In this document: positions 1-8,341 of the stretch, piece after piece
How the letters are laid out: every line of letters starts with the position of its first letter
Numbering within the stretch: position 1 is the stretch's first letter
Notes under the pieces: model-generated
Seen by the model: only the letters and a program-made list of their open reading frames with translations
What the model was told of the DNA's origin: nothing
The model's database searches: none
Made by a program: the position numbers and the translations under genes
Source of the DNA: Verrucomicrobiota bacterium JB023
GTDB taxonomy: Bacteria; Verrucomicrobiota; Verrucomicrobiia; Verrucomicrobiales; Akkermansiaceae
Direction of reading: 5' to 3'
Assembly: GCA_030673895.1 (NCBI GenBank)
Contig: JAUTCR010000009.1
Span: forward strand, 1 to 64,000
DNA: 64,000 nucleotides

Positions 1-41
1 GATGAGGAGGTTTCGAAGATTGGCAGGCATAGGCAATTTGG

Positions 42-1259
42 TCAGAAGCGATAGTTGAGCGAGACTCCCAGCTGGTTGTTCGCGTAGCCGTAACTCGGAT
101 CCGTGGAATCATTCTCAGACCACTGGTAAAGGAAAATCAGCTCGGACTCGTCGCCGAAACGGTAACGCACGGAAGGCCTGATGAAGGTGATCACGTCCTC
201 CCGTCCCGAGTCCGCCGAGCCATCAACCGCGAAGTAATCGGCTGACTCGCGGCCGAACTCCAAGCCTGCGGACCAGCCATCCTTCAACTTTTGGCTCACC
301 CCGGCCCGAAGCCCAGTCAAGGTGTAGTTCTCTCCGATGAGCGCGACCGAAGACTCCTCCCGGCGATAGGCCTCCAGATAGAAGGCGGTCGAGGACCTCG
401 GAAGCCACTCCGCCCGCGCGGCCAGATAGGGATCCCAGCCTGAGCCGACCTGGTAGTCCCGATACTCAACCCCGCCGCCTAGCGACAGGTTAAACTTGGC
501 ACGAGGTGCCCAAAAGACTTCACCCCTCAGACGCTGTAATTGCTGACTGTCAGTCCCGTCCACCTCCGTCTCACCCGTCTCCAAGCCGACCTCGAAGCGG
601 GTCTTGGGAGAAAACCGGTGCTTGGCCGTGACGCCAACCGAAGATTCCCACAAATCGGCCACCGCTGGACTCTCCTGATCGATGGCCCGCTTGCGGCCGA
701 ATACCTCATAGGACCATTTGCCCTTGGGCTCGAAGGCTACCGCCCCGTTCATTTCCCACTCTTGGCGGTCGCTCTGTCCACCCAGGTCTGCGGACGGACT
801 TCCCAGCCTTGCCCAAGTTCCCGAGTAGGCGACTGCGATTCTCTTCCGCTTGAAGCCCCCCTCCACGAGGACACGATGGTCCATGCGGCTGTCCTCACTT
901 TCCTTCAAATAAATAACCGCAGCCCCCTCATAAGCGATTCTTACCCAGTCCTCTCTGCGCTTGCCTGCCGTCCAGCCGATCTGCGGCTCCACTTGCACGA
1001 CCAGATCCCCTCGCTTGTCCGATGAGGATTGGAAGATGTTGTCATCGTAAGCCACGGAAGTCACCAGGCCCAGGTCCAAGCCTTCTCGCGTCGACTCCTC
1101 GACACCGGTGTACGCCGCACCCAGGACGCGCCGGTCAATCTTCCCAACCACCCGCTTCGATTCCACGGTGGTCAGACTCTCTCCACGAGCCCCACCTGCG
1201 GAAACGAACAGGGTGAGAAGAGTGCACCCCAAGGGCGCTTTTTTAGAAAAAATCTTCAC
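42..1259 (-). CDS. Outer membrane beta-barrel protein
   Basis: Predicted outer membrane beta-barrel of 405 residues. The first 26 residues form a Sec signal peptide (KKAP, then a hydrophobic stretch ending at GGARG). The rest alternates short amphipathic strands with aromatic girdles and polar turns, and the protein ends in LNYRF, a terminal Phe as usually recognised by the BAM machinery. The start is GTG at 1259, because an in-frame TGA overlaps just upstream. No catalytic motif is visible. It resembles the 'outer membrane beta-barrel' proteins often found near exopolysaccharide or PEP-CTERM loci, but that link is only inferred from the glycan genes nearby on the other strand. It could be a porin-like or structural barrel; the substrate is unknown. 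Confidence 0.75.
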   Translation of the reverse strand: MKIFSKKAPLGCTLLTLFVSAGGARGESLTTVESKRVVGKIDRRVLGAAYTGVEESTREGLDLGLVTSVAYDDNIFQSSSDKRGDLVVQVEPQIGWTAGKRREDWVRIAYEGAAVIYLKESEDSRMDHRVLVEGGFKRKRIAVAYSGTWARLGSPSADLGGQSDRQEWEMNGAVAFEPKGKWSYEVFGRKRAIDQESPAVADLWESSVGVTAKHRFSPKTRFEVGLETGETEVDGTDSQQLQRLRGEVFWAPRAKFNLSLGGGVEYRDYQVGSGWDPYLAARAEWLPRSSTAFYLEAYRREESSVALIGENYTLTGLRAGVSQKLKDGWSAGLEFGRESADYFAVDGSADSGREDVITFIRPSVRYRFGDESELIFLYQWSENDSTDPSYGYANNQLGVSLNYRF

Positions 1260-1403
1260 TCAGGCCAACTCCACAGAAAGTTTATAAAATTTAAAGCAGT
1301 CGGACAAATGAAATCTCCCTAGCATTAAGCATTTCTGAATGAGCGGATCGAGACCACTTCCTCTTCGCTTTACCACCGAGAAATTCTTTGGCATGAGTGC
1401 GCC

Positions 1404-2516
1404 GTGGACTTGATTCACTTTCAATGCCCCCATTGCGGGAACGAATTGACCGTTCCCCGCGAAGTGGCCCATCTCACGGGCCCCTGTCCCCGCTGCGGCA
1501 CGGTGATTCAAGGCCCCGCCTCCTCTCCACCGGCTCCGCTACCTCCCCCCACGCCGACGGTCCCTCCCGCGCTAGAACTCGAGACACCTCCTCCCCCGAC
1601 CACTGAACGGGAGGCCGCCTACCCGGCCCCTTTTGGTGAAACCCCGGAATCCTCTCCTTCCCCCGAACCAGCCAAGTCCGGCGGACTCTCCCTACCCGCA
1701 TCCATCGCATTGGCTCTCTGCAGTGGCTTGATCTTCGGCGTGCTCGGCTTTGTTGTCGGACGAACGGTCTCCCAAGCGCCTCCCGGACCTCCTTCGACGG
1801 CTGACGTGGCCCACCCTTCCTCCGAGGTCGCCACCGAGGAGCCTACCGCTACTCAGCTCCCGACGGCAGGTGGCGCCGCCCCTCCCATCATTGATGCCCG
1901 CACCACCTTGGAAGCGTTTCTCAATGCCCCCGGCTGGTCCACGCGAAGCGTTCACGTCATTGCTCCTGATGAGGTGATGGAGGAAATGGAGTCCTTGGCC
2001 ACCCAAAACAATCAGGACCGGCCCATCCCTTTCAGTCAAATTGACCTGGCTCTCGATGAGCCCGAGCGCCGCGTTTACAGCGTCTACAACGATGATTTCC
2101 CCGACGGCATTCTGGTGGAGCTCCATCTGGTGAATGGTCGATGGAAGATTCACTGGCCCCACTTCGCGGAGATCTTCTATCGACGCTTCGAGCACTTCGT
2201 GACCACGCCCGGGCCAGCCGCAGCTTCCTTCCGAGTCTTTGCCCGCCCGGCAGCCGGTGAAAGTGACCCTTACCAACCTTCCCGCCTGCAAGTCGCGGCC
2301 TTGAATTCGACGACTTTCAGAACACTCACCCTCGACGAAGAGGCGCGCGATAAATACTCGGACTGGTTGAAAAGCCTGGTTGAGAATGGCCTCTTCACCA
2401 GACAGGAAGTCATTTCCGAAGGCATTCCTCTCGTTCTCGAAATCTCTAAATCAGCGGCCACCCCGCCTTCTCTAACGGGGCGCGATATCATCTCAACCTC
2501 ATGGTGGTCACGCTGA
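1404..2516 (+). CDS. Zinc-ribbon, single-pass membrane protein of unknown function
   Basis: Hypothetical protein of 370 residues that starts with GTG. Residues 8-34 carry two CPxCG knuckles (CPHCG and CPRCG) that make a zinc ribbon at the N-terminus. A Pro/Thr/Glu-rich disordered stretch follows (about 40-95), then one membrane helix (about 98-122, rich in Leu, Gly and Val). The C-terminal 200 residues form a soluble domain I do not recognise. The topology suggests a cytoplasmic zinc ribbon and an outside C-terminal domain. The ribbon may be purely structural. No partner is evident: the next gene begins 98 bp downstream and belongs to a glycan cluster. Confidence 0.7.
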   Translation: MDLIHFQCPHCGNELTVPREVAHLTGPCPRCGTVIQGPASSPPAPLPPPTPTVPPALELETPPPPTTEREAAYPAPFGETPESSPSPEPAKSGGLSLPASIALALCSGLIFGVLGFVVGRTVSQAPPGPPSTADVAHPSSEVATEEPTATQLPTAGGAAPPIIDARTTLEAFLNAPGWSTRSVHVIAPDEVMEEMESLATQNNQDRPIPFSQIDLALDEPERRVYSVYNDDFPDGILVELHLVNGRWKIHWPHFAEIFYRRFEHFVTTPGPAAASFRVFARPAAGESDPYQPSRLQVAALNSTTFRTLTLDEEARDKYSDWLKSLVENGLFTRQEVISEGIPLVLEISKSAATPPSLTGRDIISTSWWSR

Positions 2517-2614
2517 GGAGCGTGAAGTCGCCTGACGCCGTGCTTTTCACCCCGATAAATAAATGCTAAGGGGCGCGCGTTTTCCCATAGGGAAGACTTG
2601 GTTCACCCGCCTCC

Positions 2615-4069
2615 ATGCAGACTACGGACACTCAGTCGAAGGAAGACTCTTCGCGCCGCAATCGCTCCATCAAGAGCGCGGTCTTCACTTCACTAGCCTC
2701 CAAGCTGGGGACGGTGCTGCTGCAATTTGTCTCCATTCCCATTGCCTATCAAAAGCTGGGGCCAGAGACCTTCGGCCTCTACGCGACCATCTCGATCGCG
2801 ATTGGGACCGTGATCGTCTTTCAGCTGGGGATTGGGCCCGCCCTGGCCCACGGCTTATCGCACGCCACTTCCAAAAAGGATCTGGCAAAGGAGAAGGACT
2901 ACTTCTCGACGTCCTGGCTCCTGATGGTTGCTCTCACCTTGATCGGCGGAGCGGTGGCGGGGCTCGTTTTCAACTTCGTCCCTCTCCATGTTTTTCTCGG
3001 GGATGAATACACGCCCTTTGAGGAGCAGATCATGCCCGGGCTCTGGCTTGGGCTCGCAATCGTGCTTTTCGAGTTCGTCCTCAGCCACACCGAGCGCTCG
3101 CGAGAGGGCTATCTCCAGGTTCATCTCAACAACCTCTGGGGCGCGGCAGGCAACTTTCTTGGTGCCCTGGCCGTGGTCGCGGCCATGTTGAGCCGTCCCT
3201 CAATCGAGACGCTCATCCTCGCCGTGTATGGCTCGCGGGTGCTCGCTCGCATCGGCAATACCATTCACCTCTATCTGCAACGACCGGAGCTGCGCCCGAG
3301 CATTCGCCACTTCAAGGTCCCTCTGATGAAGGAGCTGCTATCGGATGGATTCTCCTTCACGATCTCCCATACGATCACGGGGCTGGTTCAGCTCAACGTC
3401 TGCGGCCTCATCGTCGCCCGCCATGGAGGCCCTCCGGAAGTCGGTATCTTTCAGATCCTGATGAACTTCTATGTGCAGCTGCTCGGCATCATCATGATGT
3501 TCACCACTCCCACCTGGCCGGCCATCGTGGACGCATGGGCACGGGCCGACACCGGCTGGATCCGACGAGCGACCAAAAGGCTCTGGGCGCTGACCCTTGG
3601 CTACGCGGGCTGCGGAGTGGTTGGCCTGACCTTCCTCGGTCCTCTCATCCTCCCCTTGGTCTTCGGGGATGAGTTCCCCATCAATCGCGATATCCTCTTC
3701 GCCTTTTCCCTCTATTTCCTGGGAGCGTCCTGGGGACATACCAATCATTCCATTTTGGTCGGCTTGGGCTTGGTCAGGCGCTCGGCGACCATTTCGATTA
3801 TTGAAACGGCTATTTTGCCGGTGCTTGCCTTTTTCGGGATCGCCTGGTTCTCGCTGCCGGGCCTCTTTGAGGGCATGGCGCTGGCGATGTTTGCGGTCTC
3901 CGCCTGGATCTTCCCCCTCATGCTGCTGCGACGCGTCAAAGAGAAGGACAGCGTGGCCGACGAGACTCTTGCCGCTCCTCTCCCCCTTGTGCCTTCTCTC
4001 TCGGCCACCAGCGCCTTGACGCCAGATGGAGAGAGCGAAATCGCCCCTCCCTCGACTCCCAAACCCTAA
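2615..4069 (+). CDS. Oligosaccharide flippase / polysaccharide biosynthesis membrane protein
   Basis: Integral membrane protein of 484 residues with about 12-14 hydrophobic helices, of the MATE-like/MVF (Wzx, RfbX) type that moves lipid-linked sugars across the inner membrane. The first helices follow a basic N-terminus (about 15-50) and contain the usual pattern of small residues and Pro. A low-complexity Ala/Pro/Ser tail covers the last 40 residues. It is the first gene of a tight cluster: the PIG-L deacetylase and GT4 glycosyltransferase follow with almost no gap, which suggests one operon for a decorated surface glycan. The transported lipid-linked product cannot be read from the sequence. 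Confidence 0.8.
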   Translation: MQTTDTQSKEDSSRRNRSIKSAVFTSLASKLGTVLLQFVSIPIAYQKLGPETFGLYATISIAIGTVIVFQLGIGPALAHGLSHATSKKDLAKEKDYFSTSWLLMVALTLIGGAVAGLVFNFVPLHVFLGDEYTPFEEQIMPGLWLGLAIVLFEFVLSHTERSREGYLQVHLNNLWGAAGNFLGALAVVAAMLSRPSIETLILAVYGSRVLARIGNTIHLYLQRPELRPSIRHFKVPLMKELLSDGFSFTISHTITGLVQLNVCGLIVARHGGPPEVGIFQILMNFYVQLLGIIMMFTTPTWPAIVDAWARADTGWIRRATKRLWALTLGYAGCGVVGLTFLGPLILPLVFGDEFPINRDILFAFSLYFLGASWGHTNHSILVGLGLVRRSATISIIETAILPVLAFFGIAWFSLPGLFEGMALAMFAVSAWIFPLMLLRRVKEKDSVADETLAAPLPLVPSLSATSALTPDGESEIAPPSTPKP

Positions 4070-4103
4070 TCATTTCTCAAGCTTCAACGCCTCCTCCCCA
4101 TCG

Positions 4104-4871
4104 ATGCCAGATCGCTATCCGATACGCCGGGCCCTCAGGAAACTCCTGCGGCCAATCGTCCGGCGCTCCTACCAGCCGCCGAAGAGCATTGAGCCCTCTG
4201 ACCTGCCGGGCCCGTCGCTCTTCCTCCTCGCTCATCCGGATGATGAAGTCTTCTGCTCAGGCCTTATTCGTTATGTCCGCGAACAGGGCCAGCCGGCCCA
4301 TATCGCCTGCTTCACGCGCGGGGAGGGAGGAACCCGTGGTTCTTACCCGGATGATGTCGACTTGGCTGCGGTCAGGGAGAAGGAGATGGAGCAGTCGGCC
4401 GAAATTCTCGGGGCGTCCAGCCTGACCTTCCTCGGATATGAAGATCCCGAGACGAATGACGATAGATTGGAGAGCCCTCAATTCGACCCTCTCCAACTTC
4501 AGGAGCAGCTCACCAACCTAATGGCAAAGCATGACATCTCGCTGCTCGTCTCCCATGGCTCCAGCGGTGAATACTGGCATCCCGCACACGTCACCCTTCA
4601 TGAGGAAGCAAAACGGCTGGCCGAGAATCATCGTGACCTGAGCTTCTGGACGATGAACGCCTGGGTCCCCGACCACCCTCTCGACCGTGTGCTGAATCAA
4701 GACGACATTCCCACCCTCAAGCTCGACGCCTCGAGCTACGAGGAGGAGAGAATCCAGTCTCTCTTGGCCCATCAATCCCAGCTCGAGGTCTTTGAAACCT
4801 TCGTCGAAGGGTCGGTCAGGGACTACATCGACCAGACTCACCTCGAAGCCTACCGCCAGGTGAAACCATGA
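4104..4871 (+). CDS. PIG-L family deacetylase
   Basis: PIG-L (LmbE-like) zinc-dependent N-deacetylase of about 255 residues, which removes acetyl from N-acetylated sugars. The signature LAHPDDEVF lies about 35 residues in, giving the His and Asp metal ligands and the catalytic Asp; a later HPAHV supplies another ligand His. I placed the start at ATG 4104 (MPDRYPIRR). An in-frame ATG at 4026 would overlap the flippase gene by 44 bp and add a Pro/Ser-rich leader. The stop overlaps the next gene's start (ATGA), so translation is probably coupled to the glycosyltransferase. It likely deacetylates a GlcNAc-type unit of the glycan handled by the neighbouring flippase. Confidence 0.82.
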   Translation: MPDRYPIRRALRKLLRPIVRRSYQPPKSIEPSDLPGPSLFLLAHPDDEVFCSGLIRYVREQGQPAHIACFTRGEGGTRGSYPDDVDLAAVREKEMEQSAEILGASSLTFLGYEDPETNDDRLESPQFDPLQLQEQLTNLMAKHDISLLVSHGSSGEYWHPAHVTLHEEAKRLAENHRDLSFWTMNAWVPDHPLDRVLNQDDIPTLKLDASSYEEERIQSLLAHQSQLEVFETFVEGSVRDYIDQTHLEAYRQVKP

Positions 4872-6112
4872 AAATTGTTCACCTCTCCAGTCACGATCTC
4901 CATGGCGGCGCAGCCATCGCCGCCAGCCGCCTCCATCTGGGCCTCTGCTCTCAAGGGGAAGACTCCCGCATGCTGGTGGGTGATAAAAGTGGAAGCGACC
5001 CCGCAACAATCGCCCTTCACAATAACTTCACCAACTCGCTCCGACGCAATCTCGATCGCCTCCCCCTCGCCTTGGACAAGGCCCCCTCCTCCATCGCCTG
5101 GCGCACTCTGGCATGGCTCCCCAATCGCAAACTGCAGGCCGCCTTGCAGCGCGAAGAACCCGCCCTTGTCCACATCCAATGGACGCAGAACGGCTTCATG
5201 CCCCTGAGCTTGATCCCTTCCATCGAGGCTCCCATCGTCTGGACCTTCCACGACCTCTGGCCCGTCTGCGGCTCGTTCCATCACGAATACGAAAACGATC
5301 TCCGTTATCCCGGCGCCTACACTGCGAGCAATCGGCCCCGCGACCGCAAGGGCCTCGACCTCGACCGACGAGTCGCTGTTAGAAAAGCGAAAATCTATCA
5401 GACAGCCCCTATCCATGCGATCGTTCCCAGTCGCTGGATGGCCGAACAAGTCAAGGCGTCCTACCTTTGGCAAGACCGCCCTCTGGAGGTGATCCCCTGC
5501 GGGCTCGATACCCGCCTGTTCAAGCCCTTGGACCGAGCCTTCGCGCGGCAGTTATTGAATCTCCCGTCAGAGAAGACGCTCATCCTCTTCGGTGCCATGT
5601 ATGCGGGCTCGGACAAGAACAAAGGCTATTCGCAATTGCGCGCCGCCCTTGATCAACTCTCTCTCCCCCAGGATCAGGTCGAGCTGGCCATCTTCGGCAT
5701 GTCGGCTCCCGCGCCGGGAGAAGAGCCCCTGCCCTATCCTGCCCATTGGCTTGGTGTGCTCAGGGATCCGCAGACTCTCGCCGCCCTCTACTCCGCTGCG
5801 GATGTGATGGTCGTCCCTTCCCTGCAAGAGTCCTTCGGCCAGACCGCGTCCGAGGCCCTCGCGTGCGGAACACCGGTGGCCTGCTTCGACACCTCAGGCT
5901 TGAAGGATATCGTCGATCACAAGGAGAACGGCTATCGCGCCCAAGCATTCGATGCCAGTGATCTCGCCAGGGGAATTGACTGGATCCTCGAACAACCCGA
6001 CCGTCACCAACAACTGTCCCTGGCAGCAAGAGAGAAGGTTCTTGCCACCTTCTCTCTCGAGCAGGTCGTCAGCCAACACCTCAGCCTCTACCACAAACTG
6101 GTCGAAGCCTAG
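4868..6112 (+). CDS. Glycosyltransferase family 4 protein
   Basis: GT-B fold glycosyltransferase of 414 residues. The N-terminal half begins with MKIVHLSSHDLHGGA, the Gly-rich turn typical of GT4 enzymes that act on polyprenyl-linked or free acceptors. The C-terminal half has the E-x7-E donor-binding motif within a segment starting VVPSLQESFGQT and ending with a GTPV turn. It follows the deacetylase with a 4-bp overlap and is the last gene of the flippase/deacetylase/transferase run. The family is WcaC-like by general pattern; donor and acceptor are not assignable. No terminator was seen on the plus strand after it, but a minus-strand terminator for the convergent kinase gene sits 60 bp downstream. 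Confidence 0.85.
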   Translation: MKIVHLSSHDLHGGAAIAASRLHLGLCSQGEDSRMLVGDKSGSDPATIALHNNFTNSLRRNLDRLPLALDKAPSSIAWRTLAWLPNRKLQAALQREEPALVHIQWTQNGFMPLSLIPSIEAPIVWTFHDLWPVCGSFHHEYENDLRYPGAYTASNRPRDRKGLDLDRRVAVRKAKIYQTAPIHAIVPSRWMAEQVKASYLWQDRPLEVIPCGLDTRLFKPLDRAFARQLLNLPSEKTLILFGAMYAGSDKNKGYSQLRAALDQLSLPQDQVELAIFGMSAPAPGEEPLPYPAHWLGVLRDPQTLAALYSAADVMVVPSLQESFGQTASEALACGTPVACFDTSGLKDIVDHKENGYRAQAFDASDLARGIDWILEQPDRHQQLSLAAREKVLATFSLEQVVSQHLSLYHKLVEA

Positions 6113-6169
6113 CAAAGCGTTCGCGCGAACCCGACGAACTTCTCCCCCTCCCACAGCCTATGGCAGGGA

Positions 6170-6200
6170 AAGAAAAAAGCCGCGGCAGGAGCCACGGCTT
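6170..6200 (-). terminator. Rho-independent terminator of the PfkB kinase gene
   Basis: Read on the minus strand, a 9-bp stem with one G-T pair (AAGCCGTGG / CCGCGGCTT) closes a 6-base loop and runs into a T-rich stretch. It lies 44 bp after the kinase stop codon. Confidence 0.75.
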
Positions 6201-6243
6201 AATCGATCCGAATACGATACCGGGTGCTAAAGTAGGATGAGCT

Positions 6244-7320
6244 CTATCGCTGCACGCGGGCATTGCCCTTCCAGATGCTCCAAATCTGGTCCTCGTCGGC
6301 AGGCTGCCCATAGTCAGTCAGAAGCGTTGCAGCATTGGCTCCACAAGCCCAACCAAACTGGGCGCACTTCTCACCTTCCCAGCCTTTGAGAATGCCGTAG
6401 AGCATGCCCCCAACGAAGCCATCTCCGCCACCGATGCGGTCAATGACCCCGATTTGCCGTGGCTCCAGCACATGCCAGTCATCACCGGCGGAGACGATGG
6501 CACCCCACTCGTGGAGATTCACGCTGACCACCTCACGCAGTGTGGTCGCGAAGAGAGAGGCATTAGGGAACTCGGTCTTCACCCGGCCAATCATTTCCTT
6601 AAAGCCATCGATCTTGTCAGAGATGCCCTTGCCGCCAGCCTCAGGGCCTTCAACTCCCAAACACAACTGGAAGTCCTCCTCATTACCGACCAGGACATCG
6701 GAAACGCTCGCGATTTCACGGAAGATAGCTCCAAGCTCTTCTTCCCGGCCTTTCCAAAACGTCGCCCGGTGATTGAGGTCAAAAGAGATCTTGGTGCCAT
6801 GCTTAGCCGCTGCCCGGGCGATCTCGAGGCAGAATTGACCTGTCTCAGGCGACAAGGCCGCAATAAGGCCGGACAAGTGAACCATCTGGGCTCCCTCTTC
6901 TCCAAAGATTCGCTCCAGATCGAAATCCTCGACATTGAGCAGGCGACCGACTTCGCCCGCGCGGTCATTCCAGACCCGGGGGGCACGGGAACCTACGCCG
7001 CTGTCAGCCATATTGATCTGATGCCGGTAGCCCCAAGGACCATCCTGATCAAACTCCGGTCCCTCATAACTCATGTGCCGACTGGCGAGGTTGTCTTTGA
7101 TAAAGCGGGAAACCGGGCTGCCCTTGACGAAGGCTGTGAGCACCTTGACAGGCAATCCGAGGAAGGAAGAAACCGAGCCAACATTGGACTCGGCACTCGT
7201 CGCCTGCATCTTGAAGGTATCGCTGCAGTGGAAAGGCTGACCATTGGTTGGGGTCAAGCGGATCCCCATGCTGGTTGGAATGACCAGCGCATTTTGACAG
7301 TTGGGTTTCAGTTCGATCAT
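6244..7320 (-). CDS. PfkB family carbohydrate kinase (2-keto-3-deoxygluconate kinase-like)
   Basis: Ribokinase/PfkB fold sugar kinase of 358 residues. The C-terminal signature DRIGGGDGFVGGML (about residues 292-305) contains the catalytic Asp and the anion hole that activates the sugar hydroxyl for ATP-dependent phosphorylation. The middle part has the usual ISFDLNHR strand, where KDG kinases and ribokinases place the substrate pocket. Overall pattern and length fit KDG kinase-type members that convert 2-keto-3-deoxygluconate to the 6-phosphate. No aldolase or transporter lies next to it, so the substrate remains inferred. It is a single gene followed by its own terminator. Confidence 0.8.
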   Translation of the reverse strand: MIELKPNCQNALVIPTSMGIRLTPTNGQPFHCSDTFKMQATSAESNVGSVSSFLGLPVKVLTAFVKGSPVSRFIKDNLASRHMSYEGPEFDQDGPWGYRHQINMADSGVGSRAPRVWNDRAGEVGRLLNVEDFDLERIFGEEGAQMVHLSGLIAALSPETGQFCLEIARAAAKHGTKISFDLNHRATFWKGREEELGAIFREIASVSDVLVGNEEDFQLCLGVEGPEAGGKGISDKIDGFKEMIGRVKTEFPNASLFATTLREVVSVNLHEWGAIVSAGDDWHVLEPRQIGVIDRIGGGDGFVGGMLYGILKGWEGEKCAQFGWACGANAATLLTDYGQPADEDQIWSIWKGNARVQR

Positions 7321-7759
7321 GTCACTGCGGAGCAGGCAATTTGCAGATCAAAAACTCAAGGAGAAAACCAAGGAATAAGAGACCTAATGGGAAGAGCGTA
7401 GGCAAGTATCACCCATCCTTAACAATTCCGCCTCAAAGTTTGCCCTCTTGCAGGCTCCGATCACACGCCCTCTCTTCAAAAGCGCCCTTAAACTCCCTAT
7501 TTGTTAGAACAACTAACAGATAGAGAACCGGCCCCTTCTGCGCATCAATGATGGGAAGATCGAGCAAGTCAAAAAGTCGGCCCGCCTCTTGCCTATTCAC
7601 CTCCAGGGCGCTGCTTTTTCTAAACTTAAGCAACTGCGTCGCCTTGAGATGATGGTCTCCATCCCGCCCGCTACGCCACCGTGGCCGGACGCAACCGCAT
7701 CTTTCCCCGTAGGCTTGGAGCTTCCGAGAAACTACTGGAAAACCAGTCACCTTGAGCGA
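7321..7759. other. Intergenic region between kinase and ACT-protein genes
   Basis: 439 bp with no convincing gene. It lies upstream of the kinase (minus) and downstream of the ACT protein (minus), so it should hold the kinase promoter. It contains an inverted repeat at 7500-7520 and a small perfect hairpin at 7734-7747 (ACTGG, loop of four A, CCAGT) just after the ACT-protein gene. A 105-codon minus-strand reading frame fills part of it but has no recognisable domain. Confidence 0.5.
7500..7520. promoter_or_regulatory. Inverted repeat, possible operator upstream of the PfkB gene
   Basis: TTTGTTAG, a 5-base spacer and CTAACAGA form an inverted repeat with one mismatch in 8 bp, in an A/T-rich stretch 180 bp before the kinase start. 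The form fits a dimeric regulator site, but no adjacent regulator gene is present. Confidence 0.3.
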
Positions 7760-8221
7760 CTAGCGACTCAGGTCCTTTTGGCAGAGCACCTTGAAACCAC
7801 TTGTCCGGAGAACTTGGGCAGCAAAATCGCCATCATCGAGATGAAAGGCCATCAAGGTCAATCCCTCGGGATGAGGGAGAAGACCATAGGCGAAATCGAT
7901 GTTCACCTCAGCCAAGCGGAGCGCGTCCAGACAGTCGCCCAGCTCCGGCCCCGTCTCACGAAAGCCGACCACCACCAATTCGCAGCAAGTGTGCGGGATT
8001 CCCTTCTCCATGAAGATCGCCTGAGCCCCATCGGGATCACTGAGGACCAACCGGGCAACGGTGGCATCCCGAGAGTCTTGCACGCTGATTCCCAGGATCT
8101 CGATGGCGTGACGCTTTAGCAAGGCCGAGAGCGCAACCAAAGCTCCCGCCCTGTTATCGAGGAGCACTGAAAACTGACGGATGGCGTCACCCGGTGGCAT
8201 CACCTCAAGCTCGGTATTCAT
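7760..8221 (-). CDS. Tandem ACT-domain protein
   Basis: Protein of 153 residues made of two ACT-like units. The first starts near residue 14 with FSVLLDNRAGALVALSALL, the classic beta-alpha entry of ACT domains. The second starts near residue 85 with a DCLDALRLAEVNIDFAYG pattern. ACT pairs bind small ligands, mostly amino acids, and control enzymes or transcription. No catalytic or DNA-binding domain is fused. The ATG at 8221 was chosen because the ACT fold begins right after it; upstream reading continues open but is the antisense of the next gene. It is transcribed divergently from the carboxynorspermidine synthase-like gene 120 bp away, so a link to amino-acid or polyamine sensing is possible but unproven. 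Confidence 0.75.
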   Translation of the reverse strand: MNTELEVMPPGDAIRQFSVLLDNRAGALVALSALLKRHAIEILGISVQDSRDATVARLVLSDPDGAQAIFMEKGIPHTCCELVVVGFRETGPELGDCLDALRLAEVNIDFAYGLLPHPEGLTLMAFHLDDGDFAAQVLRTSGFKVLCQKDLSR

Positions 8222-8341
8222 TCTGAGAGAAATCGTTAGCAAAGCCGAAGAGGCAGTGCGAGCCATCACTTTGACCGCAGAAGACTTCCTCCTTATCAGA
8301 ATCACTTGCCAAAGAATGCGCGGCCATCGAAGTTCGCGGCG

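Noticed and set aside
7433-7750. 105-codon minus-strand open frame after the ACT gene
   Set aside because: No domain, no start signal, and it runs through the inverted repeat; kept only as a note in the gap.
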